A DNA stretch of 64,000 bases from Actinomyces marseillensis (GTDB lineage Bacteria; Actinomycetota; Actinomycetes; Actinomycetales; Actinomycetaceae): assembly GCF_900155605.1 (NCBI RefSeq), contig NZ_LT707420.1, positions 1,734,635 to 1,798,634 of the forward strand, given 5' to 3'. Below the pieces are notes generated by a model. It saw only the letters and a program-made list of their open reading frames with translations, was not told the origin of the DNA and searched no databases. Shown piece by piece: positions 1 to 10,037 of the stretch (its first letter is position 1; each line of letters starts with the position of its first letter). A program made the position numbers and the translations under genes.

Positions 1-235
1 CCCCCGCGTGAATCCCTGTCACCCGAGGATCTTCTTCAACGCGGATCGGGACAATTACGCGTTCGTTTTCGAAGGCATGAACCAGTGCCTCAAGCTGAGA
101 CGCACTACCGTCTTCACCGCTTTGAAGAGCCCGCGCGGTTGCTTCCAAGAGCTGACCAGAATCCTCACGGTTGTGAGAAGCCATCGCTAAGCGCTGAGCC
201 AAACGGTTCTTCTGCGCCTCTCCGATATCCACCAT
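1..235 (-). CDS. SseB-family protein, N-terminal part (cut by window start)
   Basis: The minus frame opens with ATG at 235 and stays open to the window edge, giving 78 residues. The reading contains ALVHAFENERVIVPIRVEED, which resembles the start of the SseB N-terminal domain (a helix, then a hydrophobic strand ending in V-P-I). SseB-like proteins are common in actinobacteria but have no settled biochemical role. The ATG overlaps the TGA of the preceding gene (TGATG), so the two are probably translationally coupled. Only the first part is visible, so the family call rests on a short stretch. Confidence 0.55.
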   Translation of the reverse strand, partial: MVDIGEAQKNRLAQRLAMASHNREDSGQLLEATARALQSGEDGSASQLEALVHAFENERVIVPIRVEEDPRVTGIHAG

Positions 236-903
236 CAACGCTTCCTGAACCACATGAAACGGCCTCGTTTGCCGCCTTTACCATCGGCTTGAATCGAATC
301 GGGATAGTCTTCGGGAACCGTACGCCCAAGAAGTAAATCCTCGGTTGCCTGAGGCATTGCTCCAAGCAAAAGCCCCGCTGGAATATCGTCTTCACTATGG
401 CCATTGACGTAGCGTTGAGCGGTAATTTGCCCCGAGACTCCCGGTTCGATTCCATCGCCCTCAACGAGCCAGGACATGATCGCAACTGCTCCATACTTCG
501 AAAGTCGCGAGATCACAGAAGCAACCTTGTCGACCTCGGCGGGCATCGCTCGACGCCCAGTGAGCAGGACGTTCAGTTCGTCTTCTTGCGTCGTCTGGGT
601 CTGCACGCGAAGCCAAACTCCCGTCCACGGTTTCAGACGGACCACGGCCTCGTGAATTCCGGAAAGGGCAAGAAGGGAATGCAAGGCCTCAGCGGAAGGA
701 ATCGGCGCGAGGATCAATGCGACGGAGAGCTTTCCCCCCTCAAGGTGAAGAGCCTCATCAACGGGAGTATCAAGATCATCAGTGGCTGGGTTCTGGCTGG
801 CCGCCGCATCTTCCGGCATACCGCCCGCGTCCAAATCGGTTTCCATGCCTGCGACTAGATCGCGAAATTGTGCATCGAGATCCCGATTCTGGTCTTCAGA
901 CAC
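235..903 (-). CDS. hypothetical protein upstream of an SseB-like gene
   Basis: The 222-residue product is not one I recognise. I place the start at GTG 903, because GGGAGGG lies a few bases upstream; a longer ATG-started frame (from 1026) would run into the promoter region of the divergent gene. Residues 1-45 are acidic and look disordered. The middle has alternating hydrophobic strands and helices, including KPWTGVWLRVQT. The end is a basic tail (GKGGKRGRFMWFRKR). No signal peptide or membrane segment is seen. Its TGA overlaps the ATG of the SseB-like gene, suggesting a shared operon. Confidence 0.7.
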   Translation of the reverse strand: MSEDQNRDLDAQFRDLVAGMETDLDAGGMPEDAAASQNPATDDLDTPVDEALHLEGGKLSVALILAPIPSAEALHSLLALSGIHEAVVRLKPWTGVWLRVQTQTTQEDELNVLLTGRRAMPAEVDKVASVISRLSKYGAVAIMSWLVEGDGIEPGVSGQITAQRYVNGHSEDDIPAGLLLGAMPQATEDLLLGRTVPEDYPDSIQADGKGGKRGRFMWFRKR

Positions 904-1007
904 AGGGCCCTCCCACTTCGTGTTGATTACTTGGCCTATCGTATCGCGTGCGCGGCGCGTGTGATAATACGAAGCAAAGAGAAGACTTTGGAAACGTAGG
1001 AGTCTAT

Positions 1008-1241
1008 ATGTCATCGGTCCCCACAATCGAGGTTCGCGGGGCTATCCGCCTTGGACAGTTCCTGAAACTTTCTGGCCTTGTTGAAGATGGGGCCGAGGCA
1101 CGCGAACTCATCCAAAGTGGTGATGTGTGCGTCAATGGCGAGGTAGAGACTAGGCGCGGACATGCCCTTGAGGATGGAGAACTCGTCGAGCTTCACACTG
1201 CCATGGGGACCTACGCGGCGCGCGTGAGCGTCGTCGATTAA
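1008..1241 (+). CDS. small S4-domain RNA-binding protein (YbcJ/YaaA type)
   Basis: This 77-residue protein is almost entirely one S4 fold: IRLGQFLKLSGLVEDGAEAR, then ELIQSGDVCVNGEVETRRGH. That is the usual L-x-K-x-x-G...A...I..G.V.VNG pattern of S4 RNA-binding modules. Stand-alone S4 proteins of the YbcJ/YaaA kind are thought to bind structured RNA. The start is ATG 1008, preceded by GTAGGAG; an upstream in-frame ATG at 948 would add 20 unrelated residues. It is transcribed away from the hypothetical gene and towards dnaE. Confidence 0.85.
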   Translation: MSSVPTIEVRGAIRLGQFLKLSGLVEDGAEARELIQSGDVCVNGEVETRRGHALEDGELVELHTAMGTYAARVSVVD

Positions 1242-1272
1242 GCGACGAGGCCACCGGCCACCACGCAAAGAT

Positions 1273-1299
1273 GCCGCACTCCCCCATTGGCGGCGTTTT
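1273..1299 (+). terminator. weak candidate terminator between the S4 gene and dnaE
   Basis: GCCGC (1273-1277) pairs with GCGGC (1290-1294) over a 12-base loop and is followed by GTTTT. It lies between two convergent genes. The stem is short, so the call is tentative. Confidence 0.3.
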
Positions 1300-1317
1300 C
1301 TACCGGGTTTCGTACGA

Positions 1318-4300
1318 TCAGTGCGAGGTCAGCACGCCATCTGCTCCGACAACCGCCTTCACGTGGCTAAAGAAGGGGCCTGATTGCGTCACTCGAAGTG
1401 AAGAGTCCAGCTCAACGATGGTGACGCGTCCGGGTTCACGCAGGTGTAGTCGCACGGGTGACGACCCGGGGAAAGTCTCTAGGACTTCCTTGAGTTCACG
1501 CAAAAGCTCAGGTGTGCAGCGCGATGCTGCCAGTTCCAGGTCAAGGGGAACATTACCGTCCTCGCGCAATTCCAGAATATTCATGGACTGCCCGTAGATC
1601 GATACCTGTTCGTCACGCGTATTGACGCGTCCCTCAATCTGAACAACCAAGTCGGGAGCAAGGAAAGTCTGGACAGTTTCATAGGCGCGGGGGAAGAAGA
1701 GTACTTCCACTGAACCGCTCAGGTCTTCAATCGTTGCAATTGCCCAAGGATTGCCCTGCTTCGTGACCTTTGTTTGGACCGCGGAAACCAATCCCGCGAT
1801 CTTCACCGTTCGGTCGACCATGGATTCTTCCCCACCGACGATCTGCGCAATTTCGACGTCTTGGTGTCTCTCCAGCGCGCCTTCGAGGCCTCGCAGCGGG
1901 TGGTCTGAAACGTACAATCCCAGCATCTCACGTTCTTCGGCGAGCTTTTGGCGGCGGTCGAATTCAGGCAGATTCGGGATTTCGATGGCCAGTGAAGAAC
2001 CCGGCTCATCTCCCATCCCCATGCCGCCGAAAAGATCAAACTGCCCGATTGCCTCGTTGCGCTTGAGGTCGATCACTGCATCCACGGCCTCGTCGCAGCG
2101 GGCGAGAAGCGAACGGCGGGTGTAGCCAAGCGAGTCGAAAGCTCCCGCACGAATCAAGGACTGAATGGTGCGCTTATTACACACAACCTGGGGAACCTTG
2201 TCGAGGAAGTCTTGGAAGTTGGTGAACTTTCCCTTTTCCTTTCGGGTCTCCACGATGGCATCAACGACGTTGGCTCCAACGTTTTGGATAGCGTTCAAAC
2301 CGAAACGAATATTCTGCCCATCAGGAGCAAAGGTTCCCATCGAATGATTGACATCCGGAGGAAGCACCGTGATGCCCATGTGACGGCATTCCGCCAAATA
2401 GAGAGCACGACGGTCCTTGTTGTCCTTCGTTGAGGTCAGCAGGGCTGCCATGTATTCGGTCGGATAATTCGCTTTCAGGTAAGCAGTCCAGTAGGACACC
2501 AAACCGTATGCCGCAGAGTGTGCCTTGTTAAAAGCGTAGGCAGAGAAAGGAACAACGACGTCCCACAGAGCTTGAATCGATTCCTCGGAGTACCCGTTAT
2601 CGATCATTCCTTGGCGGAAGCCCTTGAACTGTTGGTCCAGAACTTCCTTCTTCTTCTTACCCATGGCCTTACGCAGAATATCTGCCTGGCCCAGAGAGTA
2701 GCCTGCCAGCTTCTGGGCAATCTGCATGACCTGTTCCTGGTAGACGATCAGACCGAAAGTCGTTCCAAGAATGTCTTCGAGTGGCTCCGCAAGCTCGGGG
2801 TGAATAGGGGTGATCTCTTGACGCCCGTTCTTACGCAGCGCGTAATTCGTATGGGAATTCGCGCCCATGGGCCCCGGGCGATACAGCGCACCGACAGCCG
2901 AGATATCTTCGAAGTTGTCGGGTTTCATGAGCTTGAGAAGATCGCGCATACCACCGCCATCAAGCTGGAAAACACCCAGAGTGTCTCCGCGTCCCAATAG
3001 CTCGTAGGTTGCCGGGTCATCCAGCGCCACATGGTCTAGATCTGGATCTTCTTTCCCATTGAGCTTGATGTTCTCCAAAGCATCTGAGATGACAGTGAGG
3101 TTTCTCAGGCCCAAGAAGTCCATCTTGAGCAGGCCGAGCCCTTCACAGGTCGGATAGTCAAACTGCGTAATGATTGCGCCGTCTTGCGGACGTTTCATGA
3201 TCGGGATGATGTCCGTCAGCGTATGCGAAGACATAATGACAGCACAGGCGTGCACACCCCACTGACGCGTCAGTCCTTCAAGGCCCAGGGCATATTGGAC
3301 GACCTCGTGAATATCCGGGTTCTCTTCGTAATACTTACGGAACTCCGCCGCCTCGGCGTAGCGCTTGTCATTCTCGTCGAAGATGCCCGCAACAGAAATG
3401 TCCTTGCCCATGACCGATGGCGGCAGGGCCTTCGTCAGCTGCTCCCCCACTTTGAAGTCACGCCCCAAAATACGCGCGGAGTCCTTCAAAGCCTGCTTCG
3501 TCTTGATTCGACCGTAGGTAACGACCTGAGAAATACGGTCTTCGCCGTACTTTTGCTTGACGTACTCGATGACTTCATCGCGACGACGTTCGTCAAAGTC
3601 AACGTCGAAGTCGGGCATCGAAATACGTTCGGGGTTCAAGAAGCGTTCGAAGATGAGCCCGTGGTTGAGGGGGTTGAGCTCCGTGATCTTCATCGCGTAG
3701 GCGACCATGGATCCTGCACCGGAACCACGGCCCGGCCCCACGCGGATTCCTTGGCTCTTCGCCCAGTTGATGTAGTCCGCAACCGTCAGGAAGTAACCGG
3801 GGAACCCCATCTTGATGATGACGTCTTCCTCGTATTCAGCTTGCTTACGCACAGCATCCGGAATTCCCTTCGGGAATCGCTCCTGAAGTCCCTTTTCAAC
3901 TTCCTTGATGAACCACGAGGTCTTGTCTTCCCCTTCGGGCACCGGGAAGTCAGGCATATACGAGGCGCCTTCCGCGGTGGTACGGAAGTGAACCTCGCAT
4001 CTTTCGGCAATCTCAAGCGTCGAATCACAGGCTTGGGGCAGCTCTTTCCAGATCGAGCGCATTTCTTCGGAGGGACGGATGTAGTAGCCATCGCCGTCAA
4101 ATTTGAAGCGATCAGGGTCAGAGATTCGCGACCCCGAGTTAATACACAAGAGCGCGTCTTGGATCCCGCGGTCTTCTTTCTTCACATAGTGCGCATCGTT
4201 GGTCGCTACCAGCGGAGCATCCATGAGCTTGGCTAGTTCGAGGAGCTGCTTTTGGGTACGGCGTTCAAACTCAATCCCGTGATCCATGACTTCGACGTAG

Positions 4301-4866
4301 AAGTTCTCGGGTCCGAAAATATCGCGTAGTTCCGCGGCCTCCGCCACGGCCTCGTCCCATTGCCCCAAACGCATGCGGGTCTGCACAGCTCCGGAGGGGC
4401 AGCCGGTGAAGACAATCAATCCTTTGTGGAAGCGCTCGAGGAGTTCTTTATCTGCGCGCGGCCACTTACCGAATTGTCCGTCTACCGAGGCATAGGATCC
4501 CAAGCGGAAAAGATTGTGCATTCCCTCGGTTGAGTAGGCGATCAACGTGAGGTGATTGTAGGACCCCGAGGCCGATACGTCGTCCGAGCGCTGCCAGGGC
4601 TCACCCCAGGTGACTTTTTGGCGATCAAAACGAGAGGTCCCGGGGGTCACATAGGCTTCGAGTCCGATGATGGGCTTAATGCCGGCTTTCGTTGCTGCGT
4701 CGTAGAACTCATAGGCACCAAAGAGGTATCCGTGGTCGGTCAGACCAATTGCGGGCTGCCCCAAACGTACGGCTTCTGCCACCATCGGTTTGATTCGCGC
4801 AGCTCCATCGAGCATCGAGTATTCCGAGTGATTGTGCAGGTGCACGAACGAGTCCACAGGTGCCAT
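1318..4866 (-). CDS. dnaE: DNA polymerase III alpha subunit
   Basis: The 1182-residue protein is the replicative polymerase, DnaE1 type. It begins with a PHP domain (HLHNHSEYSMLDG near residue 9). The polymerase active site is PDFDVDFDERR with Asp419 and Asp421. It ends with the OB-fold region (MNILELREDG and around). Its length is normal for an actinobacterial DnaE1. DnaE1 usually lies downstream of lspA and rluD in this phylum, as here. The ATG at 4866 gives the conserved MAPVDSFVHLHNHS start. The protein acts in the replisome in the cytoplasm. Confidence 0.97.
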   Translation of the reverse strand: MAPVDSFVHLHNHSEYSMLDGAARIKPMVAEAVRLGQPAIGLTDHGYLFGAYEFYDAATKAGIKPIIGLEAYVTPGTSRFDRQKVTWGEPWQRSDDVSASGSYNHLTLIAYSTEGMHNLFRLGSYASVDGQFGKWPRADKELLERFHKGLIVFTGCPSGAVQTRMRLGQWDEAVAEAAELRDIFGPENFYVEVMDHGIEFERRTQKQLLELAKLMDAPLVATNDAHYVKKEDRGIQDALLCINSGSRISDPDRFKFDGDGYYIRPSEEMRSIWKELPQACDSTLEIAERCEVHFRTTAEGASYMPDFPVPEGEDKTSWFIKEVEKGLQERFPKGIPDAVRKQAEYEEDVIIKMGFPGYFLTVADYINWAKSQGIRVGPGRGSGAGSMVAYAMKITELNPLNHGLIFERFLNPERISMPDFDVDFDERRRDEVIEYVKQKYGEDRISQVVTYGRIKTKQALKDSARILGRDFKVGEQLTKALPPSVMGKDISVAGIFDENDKRYAEAAEFRKYYEENPDIHEVVQYALGLEGLTRQWGVHACAVIMSSHTLTDIIPIMKRPQDGAIITQFDYPTCEGLGLLKMDFLGLRNLTVISDALENIKLNGKEDPDLDHVALDDPATYELLGRGDTLGVFQLDGGGMRDLLKLMKPDNFEDISAVGALYRPGPMGANSHTNYALRKNGRQEITPIHPELAEPLEDILGTTFGLIVYQEQVMQIAQKLAGYSLGQADILRKAMGKKKKEVLDQQFKGFRQGMIDNGYSEESIQALWDVVVPFSAYAFNKAHSAAYGLVSYWTAYLKANYPTEYMAALLTSTKDNKDRRALYLAECRHMGITVLPPDVNHSMGTFAPDGQNIRFGLNAIQNVGANVVDAIVETRKEKGKFTNFQDFLDKVPQVVCNKRTIQSLIRAGAFDSLGYTRRSLLARCDEAVDAVIDLKRNEAIGQFDLFGGMGMGDEPGSSLAIEIPNLPEFDRRQKLAEEREMLGLYVSDHPLRGLEGALERHQDVEIAQIVGGEESMVDRTVKIAGLVSAVQTKVTKQGNPWAIATIEDLSGSVEVLFFPRAYETVQTFLAPDLVVQIEGRVNTRDEQVSIYGQSMNILELREDGNVPLDLELAASRCTPELLRELKEVLETFPGSSPVRLHLREPGRVTIVELDSSLRVTQSGPFFSHVKAVVGADGVLTSH

Positions 4867-4922
4867 GTTTCCAGTCTAGTGTTTCTCTTCAGGCCGTACT
4901 GATTGAATCGAGAGTTCAAGCC

Positions 4923-5837
4923 TTAGGCTTCACGCAAAGTATCAAGAGCTCTTTGAAGGTCATCCGGGTAAGGCGCGCGGACCGTTACGGGAAGTTGAGT
5001 GCGCGGATGGGTGAAGCCGAGTTCAACGGCATGAAGCCATTGGCGTTCCAAGCCAAGTTCTTCCGCCTTCGTCGGATCCGCCCCGTAAAAAACATCTCCG
5101 ACGCAAGGATGCCCGACAGCCGCCATGTGAACACGAATCTGATGGGTACGTCCGGTTTCCAAGTGGACTTCGAGCAGGGCCGCCCCCGCCATCAACTCGA
5201 GGGTGTCATAGTGCGTGACTGCGTGTTTCCCCCCGTCGATCACGGCCATCCGCCACTCACGTGAAGGATGGCGGCCAATGGGAGCATCGATCGTTCCCGA
5301 GGCCGGATCGGGATGCCCGGCAACGACCGCGTGGTAGATCTTTCGGACTGTGCGCTCTTTGAATGCGCGCTTCATGACCGAGTAGGCGAGTTCCGATTTA
5401 GCCACCATCATCGCACCTGAGGTTCCCACATCGAGTCGGTGAACGATTCCCTGACGTTCAACAGGACCGTGTGTCGTGATGCGATATCCCGCTGCTGCAA
5501 GGTTGCCTACAACGGTCGGGCCCGTCCAGCCGGGACCAGAATGAGCAGCAACCCCGACGGGTTTATTCACAACGACGATGTCATCGTCGTCATAGAGAAT
5601 ATCCATGCCAACAACGGGAGTTACGGGAACTTCCGGATCTGGGATGGTGATTTCGAGGAGGTCATTTTCGCCGAGCTTGAGCGACTTCGAGGCTGGATTC
5701 CCATTGACTCGAATATGTCCTTCAAGGATCAGGTCACTGCATCGCGAGCGTGAGAGTCCAAGAATTCGCGAAAGAGCTGCGTCAATACGCTCTCCCACGA
5801 GAGCGTCAGGAACAGGCATGAGGCGGGTTTCAGGCAT
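4923..5837 (-). CDS. rluD: RluD-family 23S rRNA pseudouridine synthase
   Basis: This 304-residue enzyme has an N-terminal S4 domain ([20 protein letters not shown], then [13 protein letters not shown]) and a catalytic domain with [15 protein letters not shown]. The aspartate of HRLD (about residue 136) is the catalytic residue of the family. RluA/RluD enzymes isomerise uridines in 23S rRNA. The start is ATG 5837, which overlaps the last 8 bases of lspA; the longer open frame upstream reads antisense to nothing conserved and was rejected. The exact target uridines cannot be read from sequence, so the symbol is by family. Confidence 0.9.
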   Translation of the reverse strand: MPETRLMPVPDALVGERIDAALSRILGLSRSRCSDLILEGHIRVNGNPASKSLKLGENDLLEITIPDPEVPVTPVVGMDILYDDDDIVVVNKPVGVAAHSGPGWTGPTVVGNLAAAGYRITTHGPVERQGIVHRLDVGTSGAMMVAKSELAYSVMKRAFKERTVRKIYHAVVAGHPDPASGTIDAPIGRHPSREWRMAVIDGGKHAVTHYDTLELMAGAALLEVHLETGRTHQIRVHMAAVGHPCVGDVFYGADPTKAEELGLERQWLHAVELGFTHPRTQLPVTVRAPYPDDLQRALDTLREA

Positions 5838-6369
5838 GATCAGTGAGCGCGCTACGTTTGGGTCCGACAAAGCTACCGATAAAGAGAAGGATGACAGCGC
5901 AGACAATCCAAATATCGGCAACGTTCCCGATGAACCAGTTCCCGTAACCAATGAAATCAACAACGTGTCCGTTACCCCAGCCTGGGTTTTGGATAAATCG
6001 ATCGATGAGGTTACCCGCTGCCCCGCCCAGGAGAAGAGCGCAACCGAAGGCAAGGAAGCGCGAGCGAACGCGGGGAAGATACATGATGATTGCAGTAACG
6101 ACGACGCAGGCAATGCATGTGAAGATGATCGTCGTGTGAGATCCCAGTGAAAACGCAGCGCCCGGATTGGCGGTCAGTTCAAGGCGGAGAAAAGATCCCA
6201 GAAGCGGACGAACAGTGCCGTCTCCTAGATTCTTCTGTGCCCAAAACTTCGAGGCTTGATCGAGTGCGATTGCAAGGATTGCAATGACGTATGCCCAGAT
6301 GAGTATCGCGCGGTTATTTTTCTTCACATAAAGATTATGACGGTGACGCCGCTCAGGCGCCACCGTCAT
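5830..6369 (-). CDS. lspA: lipoprotein signal peptidase (signal peptidase II)
   Basis: This 179-residue membrane aspartic protease cleaves signal peptides from diacylated prolipoproteins. Four hydrophobic segments are visible (about residues 21-38, 79-97, 102-118 and 147-168). The catalytic pair is Asp123 (GNLIDRF) and Asp152 (NVADIWI), and the N-x-G-A-A-F motif is at 68-73. No clear ribosome site precedes ATG 6369; GTG 6327 (VKKNNRAIL) is a possible shorter start. It overlaps rluD, so the two should be co-expressed. Confidence 0.94.
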   Translation of the reverse strand: MTVAPERRHRHNLYVKKNNRAILIWAYVIAILAIALDQASKFWAQKNLGDGTVRPLLGSFLRLELTANPGAAFSLGSHTTIIFTCIACVVVTAIIMYLPRVRSRFLAFGCALLLGGAAGNLIDRFIQNPGWGNGHVVDFIGYGNWFIGNVADIWIVCAVILLFIGSFVGPKRSALTDHA

Positions 6370-6398
6370 AGAGAAGATAACGGATGTCTAAAAGACAA

Positions 6399-7013
6399 TC
6401 AGTTCTGCGTACCGGCGTTTACTTCCTTGAGCAGGCCCTCGAGGTGGTCACGCAGGTTCGCACGGTATTCGGCTTCGAAGGAACGAAGCTCGTTGATCTT
6501 TCCTTCGAGCAGCGAACGCTCCTGATCCAGCTGGGAGAGGATGTTCTGGTGCTGGTTCTGAGCATCAGCGATGATCTCATCGCGCTTAGCGTTGGCGTCA
6601 GCAATGATTCGGTCGGACTCTTCGCGACCATCGCGCACGTATTCGTCGTGGACGCGCTGAGCCAAAGCGAGCATCGAGGTTGCAGACTCTGCGCTCTCCG
6701 GGGTCGCGGGAGCGACAGGAGCGGCAACAACAGTCTCGGTGACAGACGCTGCGGGGGCAGGTGCCTCTTCGACGACGGGTTCGGGTTCTTCGGGTGCCGT
6801 GAAGGTGGTGGCTTGGCCGTTCGACAGCTCGGCTACGCGACGTTCAGCTGCTTCGAGCTCTTCGCGCAGGTTCTGATTCTCAGCCTGGAGGGTGTAGATC
6901 GTGGAGACGACTTCATCAAGGAAATCGTCGACCTCGACCTGGTCGTATCCTTCACGGAACTTAACGATGTTGAAGGTTTTGTTCAAAACATCTTCGGTTG
7001 TGAGCAGAGCCAT
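6399..7013 (-). CDS. divIVA: polar growth and septum protein DivIVA (Wag31)
   Basis: The 204-residue protein starts with the conserved DivIVA membrane-targeting motif (ALLTTEDVLNKTFNIVKFRE and YDQVEVDDFLDEVV). A long coiled coil follows (about residues 35-65 and 120-195), broken by a Pro/Ala/Thr/Val-rich linker at 70-115. In actinobacteria DivIVA/Wag31 marks the poles and new septa and directs cell-wall growth. AGAGG lies upstream of ATG 7013. It sits at the end of the division cluster, as in other actinobacteria. Confidence 0.96.
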   Translation of the reverse strand: MALLTTEDVLNKTFNIVKFREGYDQVEVDDFLDEVVSTIYTLQAENQNLREELEAAERRVAELSNGQATTFTAPEEPEPVVEEAPAPAASVTETVVAAPVAPATPESAESATSMLALAQRVHDEYVRDGREESDRIIADANAKRDEIIADAQNQHQNILSQLDQERSLLEGKINELRSFEAEYRANLRDHLEGLLKEVNAGTQN

Positions 7014-7208
7014 TTGTTTACCTCTCGGTACTTGTTACGTGATGTAAGTGCACTCACACCACCGGATCACCGATGAGGATGACCCGAACTACACACTGGA
7101 ATAATAGCGGAACTAGCGTCACAATAACACCAATTTCCCCATATTTCACTTATTACTCGGGTGACACGCAAGCGCGACGGGATCGAGAGCGCGCGTCAGC
7201 TGCACAGA
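7014..7208 (-). other. divIVA upstream region (195 bp, no gene)
   Basis: This gap separates the yggT stop from the divIVA start and is A+T-rich between 7090 and 7160. On the minus strand there is a TATTAT hexamer near 7102-7107 that could be a -10 box, but I cannot find a well-spaced -35. It probably carries a dedicated divIVA promoter. No open frame or repeat is evident. Confidence 0.4.
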
Positions 7209-7517
7209 TCAAACACCGAAGCTCCGAATGAAAACACCAAGGTTTTCACACAGGATCGTCACCAAGAAGACGATCAGGAAGGCCGTGTCGATGGCGACAT
7301 TTCCTCCCAAACGAACCGGTGGGATCATCTTGCGCAGAAATTTTAGCGGAGGGTCCGTGAAAAAGTAGATCACATTTGCGAGCAGCAGAATGATTCCCCG
7401 TGGGCGCCATAACGGCGAGAGGATGCGGATCCAGTCAAAGATCATGCGTGCGATCAGCACGAGCATGTAAAGACCGGCAAGAAGAGCAATCGCTCCTCCC
7501 AACCACAGGAATACCAT
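7209..7517 (-). CDS. YggT-family membrane protein
   Basis: This 102-residue protein has two hydrophobic segments (about residues 5-28 and 75-97) around the family signature FFTDPPLKFLRKMIPP. YggT proteins lie next to sepF in many Gram-positive genomes and are linked to division or osmotic tolerance, but their molecular role is unclear. It lies 2 bp after sepF, so translation is probably coupled. Confidence 0.92.
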   Translation of the reverse strand: MVFLWLGGAIALLAGLYMLVLIARMIFDWIRILSPLWRPRGIILLLANVIYFFTDPPLKFLRKMIPPVRLGGNVAIDTAFLIVFLVTILCENLGVFIRSFGV

Positions 7518-7519
7518 TG

Positions 7520-7987
7520 TCAGCGCCCGAAGAGTGCGGTAGCCGAACGATTGGAGCCGGTGACGTCGCCAGTAACTTCGACGCTGTGAGGTGACAGGAG
7601 GAAGACGCGATCGGTCACGCGCTCAAAAACACCCTGGAGTCCGTAGGTCAGACCGACAGCGAAATCAATGAAGCGCTGCGCATCCTTATCGGAAACCTCC
7701 GAGAGGTTCATAATCACCGGAATGCCGTCACGGTAGGGTTCAGCAATGGCGGGAGCATCGTTGTAGTTCAGCGGGCGAACTGTCACGATCCGAGAAAGAT
7801 CGGCCTGCTGAGAGCTACGACGCTCCTCGCGGTGGATCGGAGTGACATTCGATGCGGGAGTGGGCGTAATGTGAGCCACCTCTGTCTCCTCAAACTCTTC
7901 GGGAAGGAAGTCCAAAGTGCTCTCATCGACCTCTTCCGGGGTGTACCAACCCATGAATTGGCGTGCTTTCGCTCCGAAGCCTGACAT
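7520..7987 (-). CDS. sepF: cell division protein SepF
   Basis: SepF links FtsZ to the membrane, and in actinobacteria that lack FtsA it is the main anchor. The 155-residue product has an N-terminal amphipathic stretch (MSGFGAKARQFMGWY), a linker, and the globular core from about residue 78 (IVTVRPLNYNDAPAI through VIMNLSEVSDKDAQRFIDF). AAGGAG precedes two adjacent ATGs at 7990 and 7987; spacing favours 7987. It lies between pgeF and yggT in the division cluster. Confidence 0.95.
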   Translation of the reverse strand: MSGFGAKARQFMGWYTPEEVDESTLDFLPEEFEETEVAHITPTPASNVTPIHREERRSSQQADLSRIVTVRPLNYNDAPAIAEPYRDGIPVIMNLSEVSDKDAQRFIDFAVGLTYGLQGVFERVTDRVFLLSPHSVEVTGDVTGSNRSATALFGR

Positions 7988-8049
7988 CATGCTCTCCTTG
8001 AAATAATGGGACCTGTGCACAAGGTAATGCCCCGGAGCATCGCTTCAGC

Positions 8050-8796
8050 TTAAGAGTGTCGGCATGTCGCAATTACCGACGCAAAACGCCCACATTCGGG
8101 GGAACGACGGTAGGAATGGTAAGCCGGGTTCTCGAGCGTACACTCGCCCACCCAAGACGCGCTAATTCCACGTTCGCGGGCCCACTGCAAGGCAGCACCC
8201 GGCAAATCTAAGGCCTCGGTGCCCCATGATGTTTGCGAGGCAATGGCGGAGCAGCTGGCAGCGCTCTCTTCTCTCATCTGCGGCGAAACTTCATAGCACT
8301 TACCGCAGATACACGGTCCAATGAGCATAGAGATTTCTTCATTTTGCACGCCGCAGCAACGAAAAGCATCAAGGGCATGCGACAAGATTCCATGAAGGAA
8401 GCCGACCCGACCAGCGTGAACCGCACCGATGACTCCCTGGCGCGAACTCAACAATACCGGCATGCAATCTGCTGTCATTACCGCAAGGGCTGGCGGGGTT
8501 TCCCATTGACGAGAATCGACGACGATTCCGTCAGACTCGATAGGACCCCACTCCCCCATGCGCCCAGAGTCATAAGAAGAGATCTTCGCAGGATCAAGAA
8601 TCTCAACAGTGGCCGAGTGAGTCTGGTTCATCCAAACGATTGGTGCCCCGATCTGAGTAAAAAGTCCGAAACGCCGTTCTTCAACAAGCCGAGGGTCATC
8701 GGGAACATGCGCGCCATAGTTGTCCCGGTATGGGTCGGTGCCCGCGCCAACTTCAGTGAAGAAGACGCGGGCACCGGGCAGGTCAGTATGCTTCAT
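8050..8796 (-). CDS. pgeF: purine nucleoside phosphorylase / multicopper-oxidase-like protein (YfiH)
   Basis: This is the YfiH/PgeF (DUF152) family, which sits directly after ftsZ in many bacteria. The metal-binding residues are visible as NQTHSA, TADCMPVLL and AVHAG. Members act as purine nucleoside phosphorylases or deaminases, and PgeF in E. coli corrects peptidoglycan precursors. The motif normally reads AVHAGWRG; here it is AVHAGRVG, a mild departure. Its ATG overlaps the ftsZ stop (TGATG). Confidence 0.88.
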   Translation of the reverse strand: MKHTDLPGARVFFTEVGAGTDPYRDNYGAHVPDDPRLVEERRFGLFTQIGAPIVWMNQTHSATVEILDPAKISSYDSGRMGEWGPIESDGIVVDSRQWETPPALAVMTADCMPVLLSSRQGVIGAVHAGRVGFLHGILSHALDAFRCCGVQNEEISMLIGPCICGKCYEVSPQMREESAASCSAIASQTSWGTEALDLPGAALQWARERGISASWVGECTLENPAYHSYRRSPECGRFASVIATCRHS

Positions 8797-10037
8797 CAGC
8801 GCAGGAAGTCCGGAATGTCCAAGACATCCGAATGCTGTTCCTCTTCGAAGACGCGAGGAACTTCGAGGGAAGAAGGAACTTCCTTCGATCCGTCTTCTTC
8901 GGTCGGACGCGCGATCGGAATCTGGTTGGTACGAGTCGGCAGTTCCGGATCTGCGCGGTGTGCAGCGGTATGAGTCGAGGCAACCTCACCGAGGCGGCGC
9001 TGCGGTGCTGGCTGCTGTTCGCTCTTTTCCGGGCGAGCCTGGACGGGGCGAGGCGCGATGACGGGCTCGCTGACCGGACCCGCCTGCGTCGCAACCTCAT
9101 CAAAGCCTGCAGCGATAACTGTCACGCGGATCTCGTCGCCCAGCGAATCGTCGATAACCGAACCGAAGATGATATTCGCCTCGGGGTGCGCGGCCTCGCG
9201 AACAAGGAGCGAGGACTGGTAGATCTCCTGCAGACCAAGGTCGGAACCGCCCTGGAAGAACATGAGGACGCCGTGCGCGCCATCGATCGAGGCCTCGAGA
9301 AGGGGCGAAGAAATTGCGGACTCAACCGCGCGCAGAGCGCGATCTTCACCGGTTGCAGAGCCGATCCCCATGAGGGCAGAACCGGCATCCTTCATCACGG
9401 ACTTCACATCGTTGAAGTCAACGTTGATCAGACCAGGAGTCGTGATCAGTTCGGTGATGCCCTGGACACCTGAAAGGAGGACTTGGTCAGCAGCGCGGAA
9501 AGCTTCAAGAACCGAAATATTCGCGTCAGAAATCTGCAGGAGGCGATCGTTGGGGATCACGATGAGGGTGTCGACTTCTTCGCGCAGCTTTTCCACACCT
9601 GCATCCGCCTGAGAGGCACGGCGATTTCCTTCGAAGGAGAAGGGACGAGTGACGACACCGACGGTCAGTGCACCCGCGGTGCGCGCAATCTTTGCAACGA
9701 CGGGGGCAGCGCCGGTACCGGTACCGCCGCCTTCACCCGCGGTCACGAAGACCATGTCTGCACCCTCGAGGGCTTCGGTGATTTCGTCAATGTGGTCTTC
9801 GGCGGCCTGGCGACCGACTGCGGGATCTGCGCCGGCGCCGAGGCCGTGCGTGAGATCGCGACCGATATCAAGCTTGGTTTCTGCATCGGACATGAGCAGA
9901 GCCTGCGCGTCCGTGTTCACGGCGATAAATTCAACGCCCTTCAAGCCCACTTCAATCATTCGATTGACGGCGTTCACACCGCCACCACCGACTCCGACGA
10001 CCTTAATAACCGCCAGATGATTCTGCGGTGCGACCAT
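8796..10037 (-). CDS. ftsZ: cell division GTPase FtsZ
   Basis: The 413-residue tubulin homologue forms the division ring. The GTP-binding signature [12 protein letters not shown] lies near residues 97-108, and NTDAQAL and the T7 loop (NVDFNDV) are present. After a variable Gln/Pro/Glu-rich linker the protein ends with [10 protein letters not shown], the conserved tail that binds partners such as SepF and FtsW. The start ATG 10037 gives the conserved [19 protein letters not shown]; the frame extends 13 codons further, but AGGGCAGGG upstream of 10037 supports the shorter form. Confidence 0.97.
   Translation of the reverse strand: MVAPQNHLAVIKVVGVGGGGVNAVNRMIEVGLKGVEFIAVNTDAQALLMSDAETKLDIGRDLTHGLGAGADPAVGRQAAEDHIDEITEALEGADMVFVTAGEGGGTGTGAAPVVAKIARTAGALTVGVVTRPFSFEGNRRASQADAGVEKLREEVDTLIVIPNDRLLQISDANISVLEAFRAADQVLLSGVQGITELITTPGLINVDFNDVKSVMKDAGSALMGIGSATGEDRALRAVESAISSPLLEASIDGAHGVLMFFQGGSDLGLQEIYQSSLLVREAAHPEANIIFGSVIDDSLGDEIRVTVIAAGFDEVATQAGPVSEPVIAPRPVQARPEKSEQQPAPQRRLGEVASTHTAAHRADPELPTRTNQIPIARPTEEDGSKEVPSSLEVPRVFEEEQHSDVLDIPDFLR

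Noticed and set aside
3184..4236. Long open frame on the plus strand opposite dnaE
   Set aside because: It is a mirror of the dnaE codon pattern; it has no ribosome site and its translation resembles no family.
7014..7208. Small gene between yggT and divIVA
   Set aside because: Only short frames without ribosome sites; more consistent with a promoter region.
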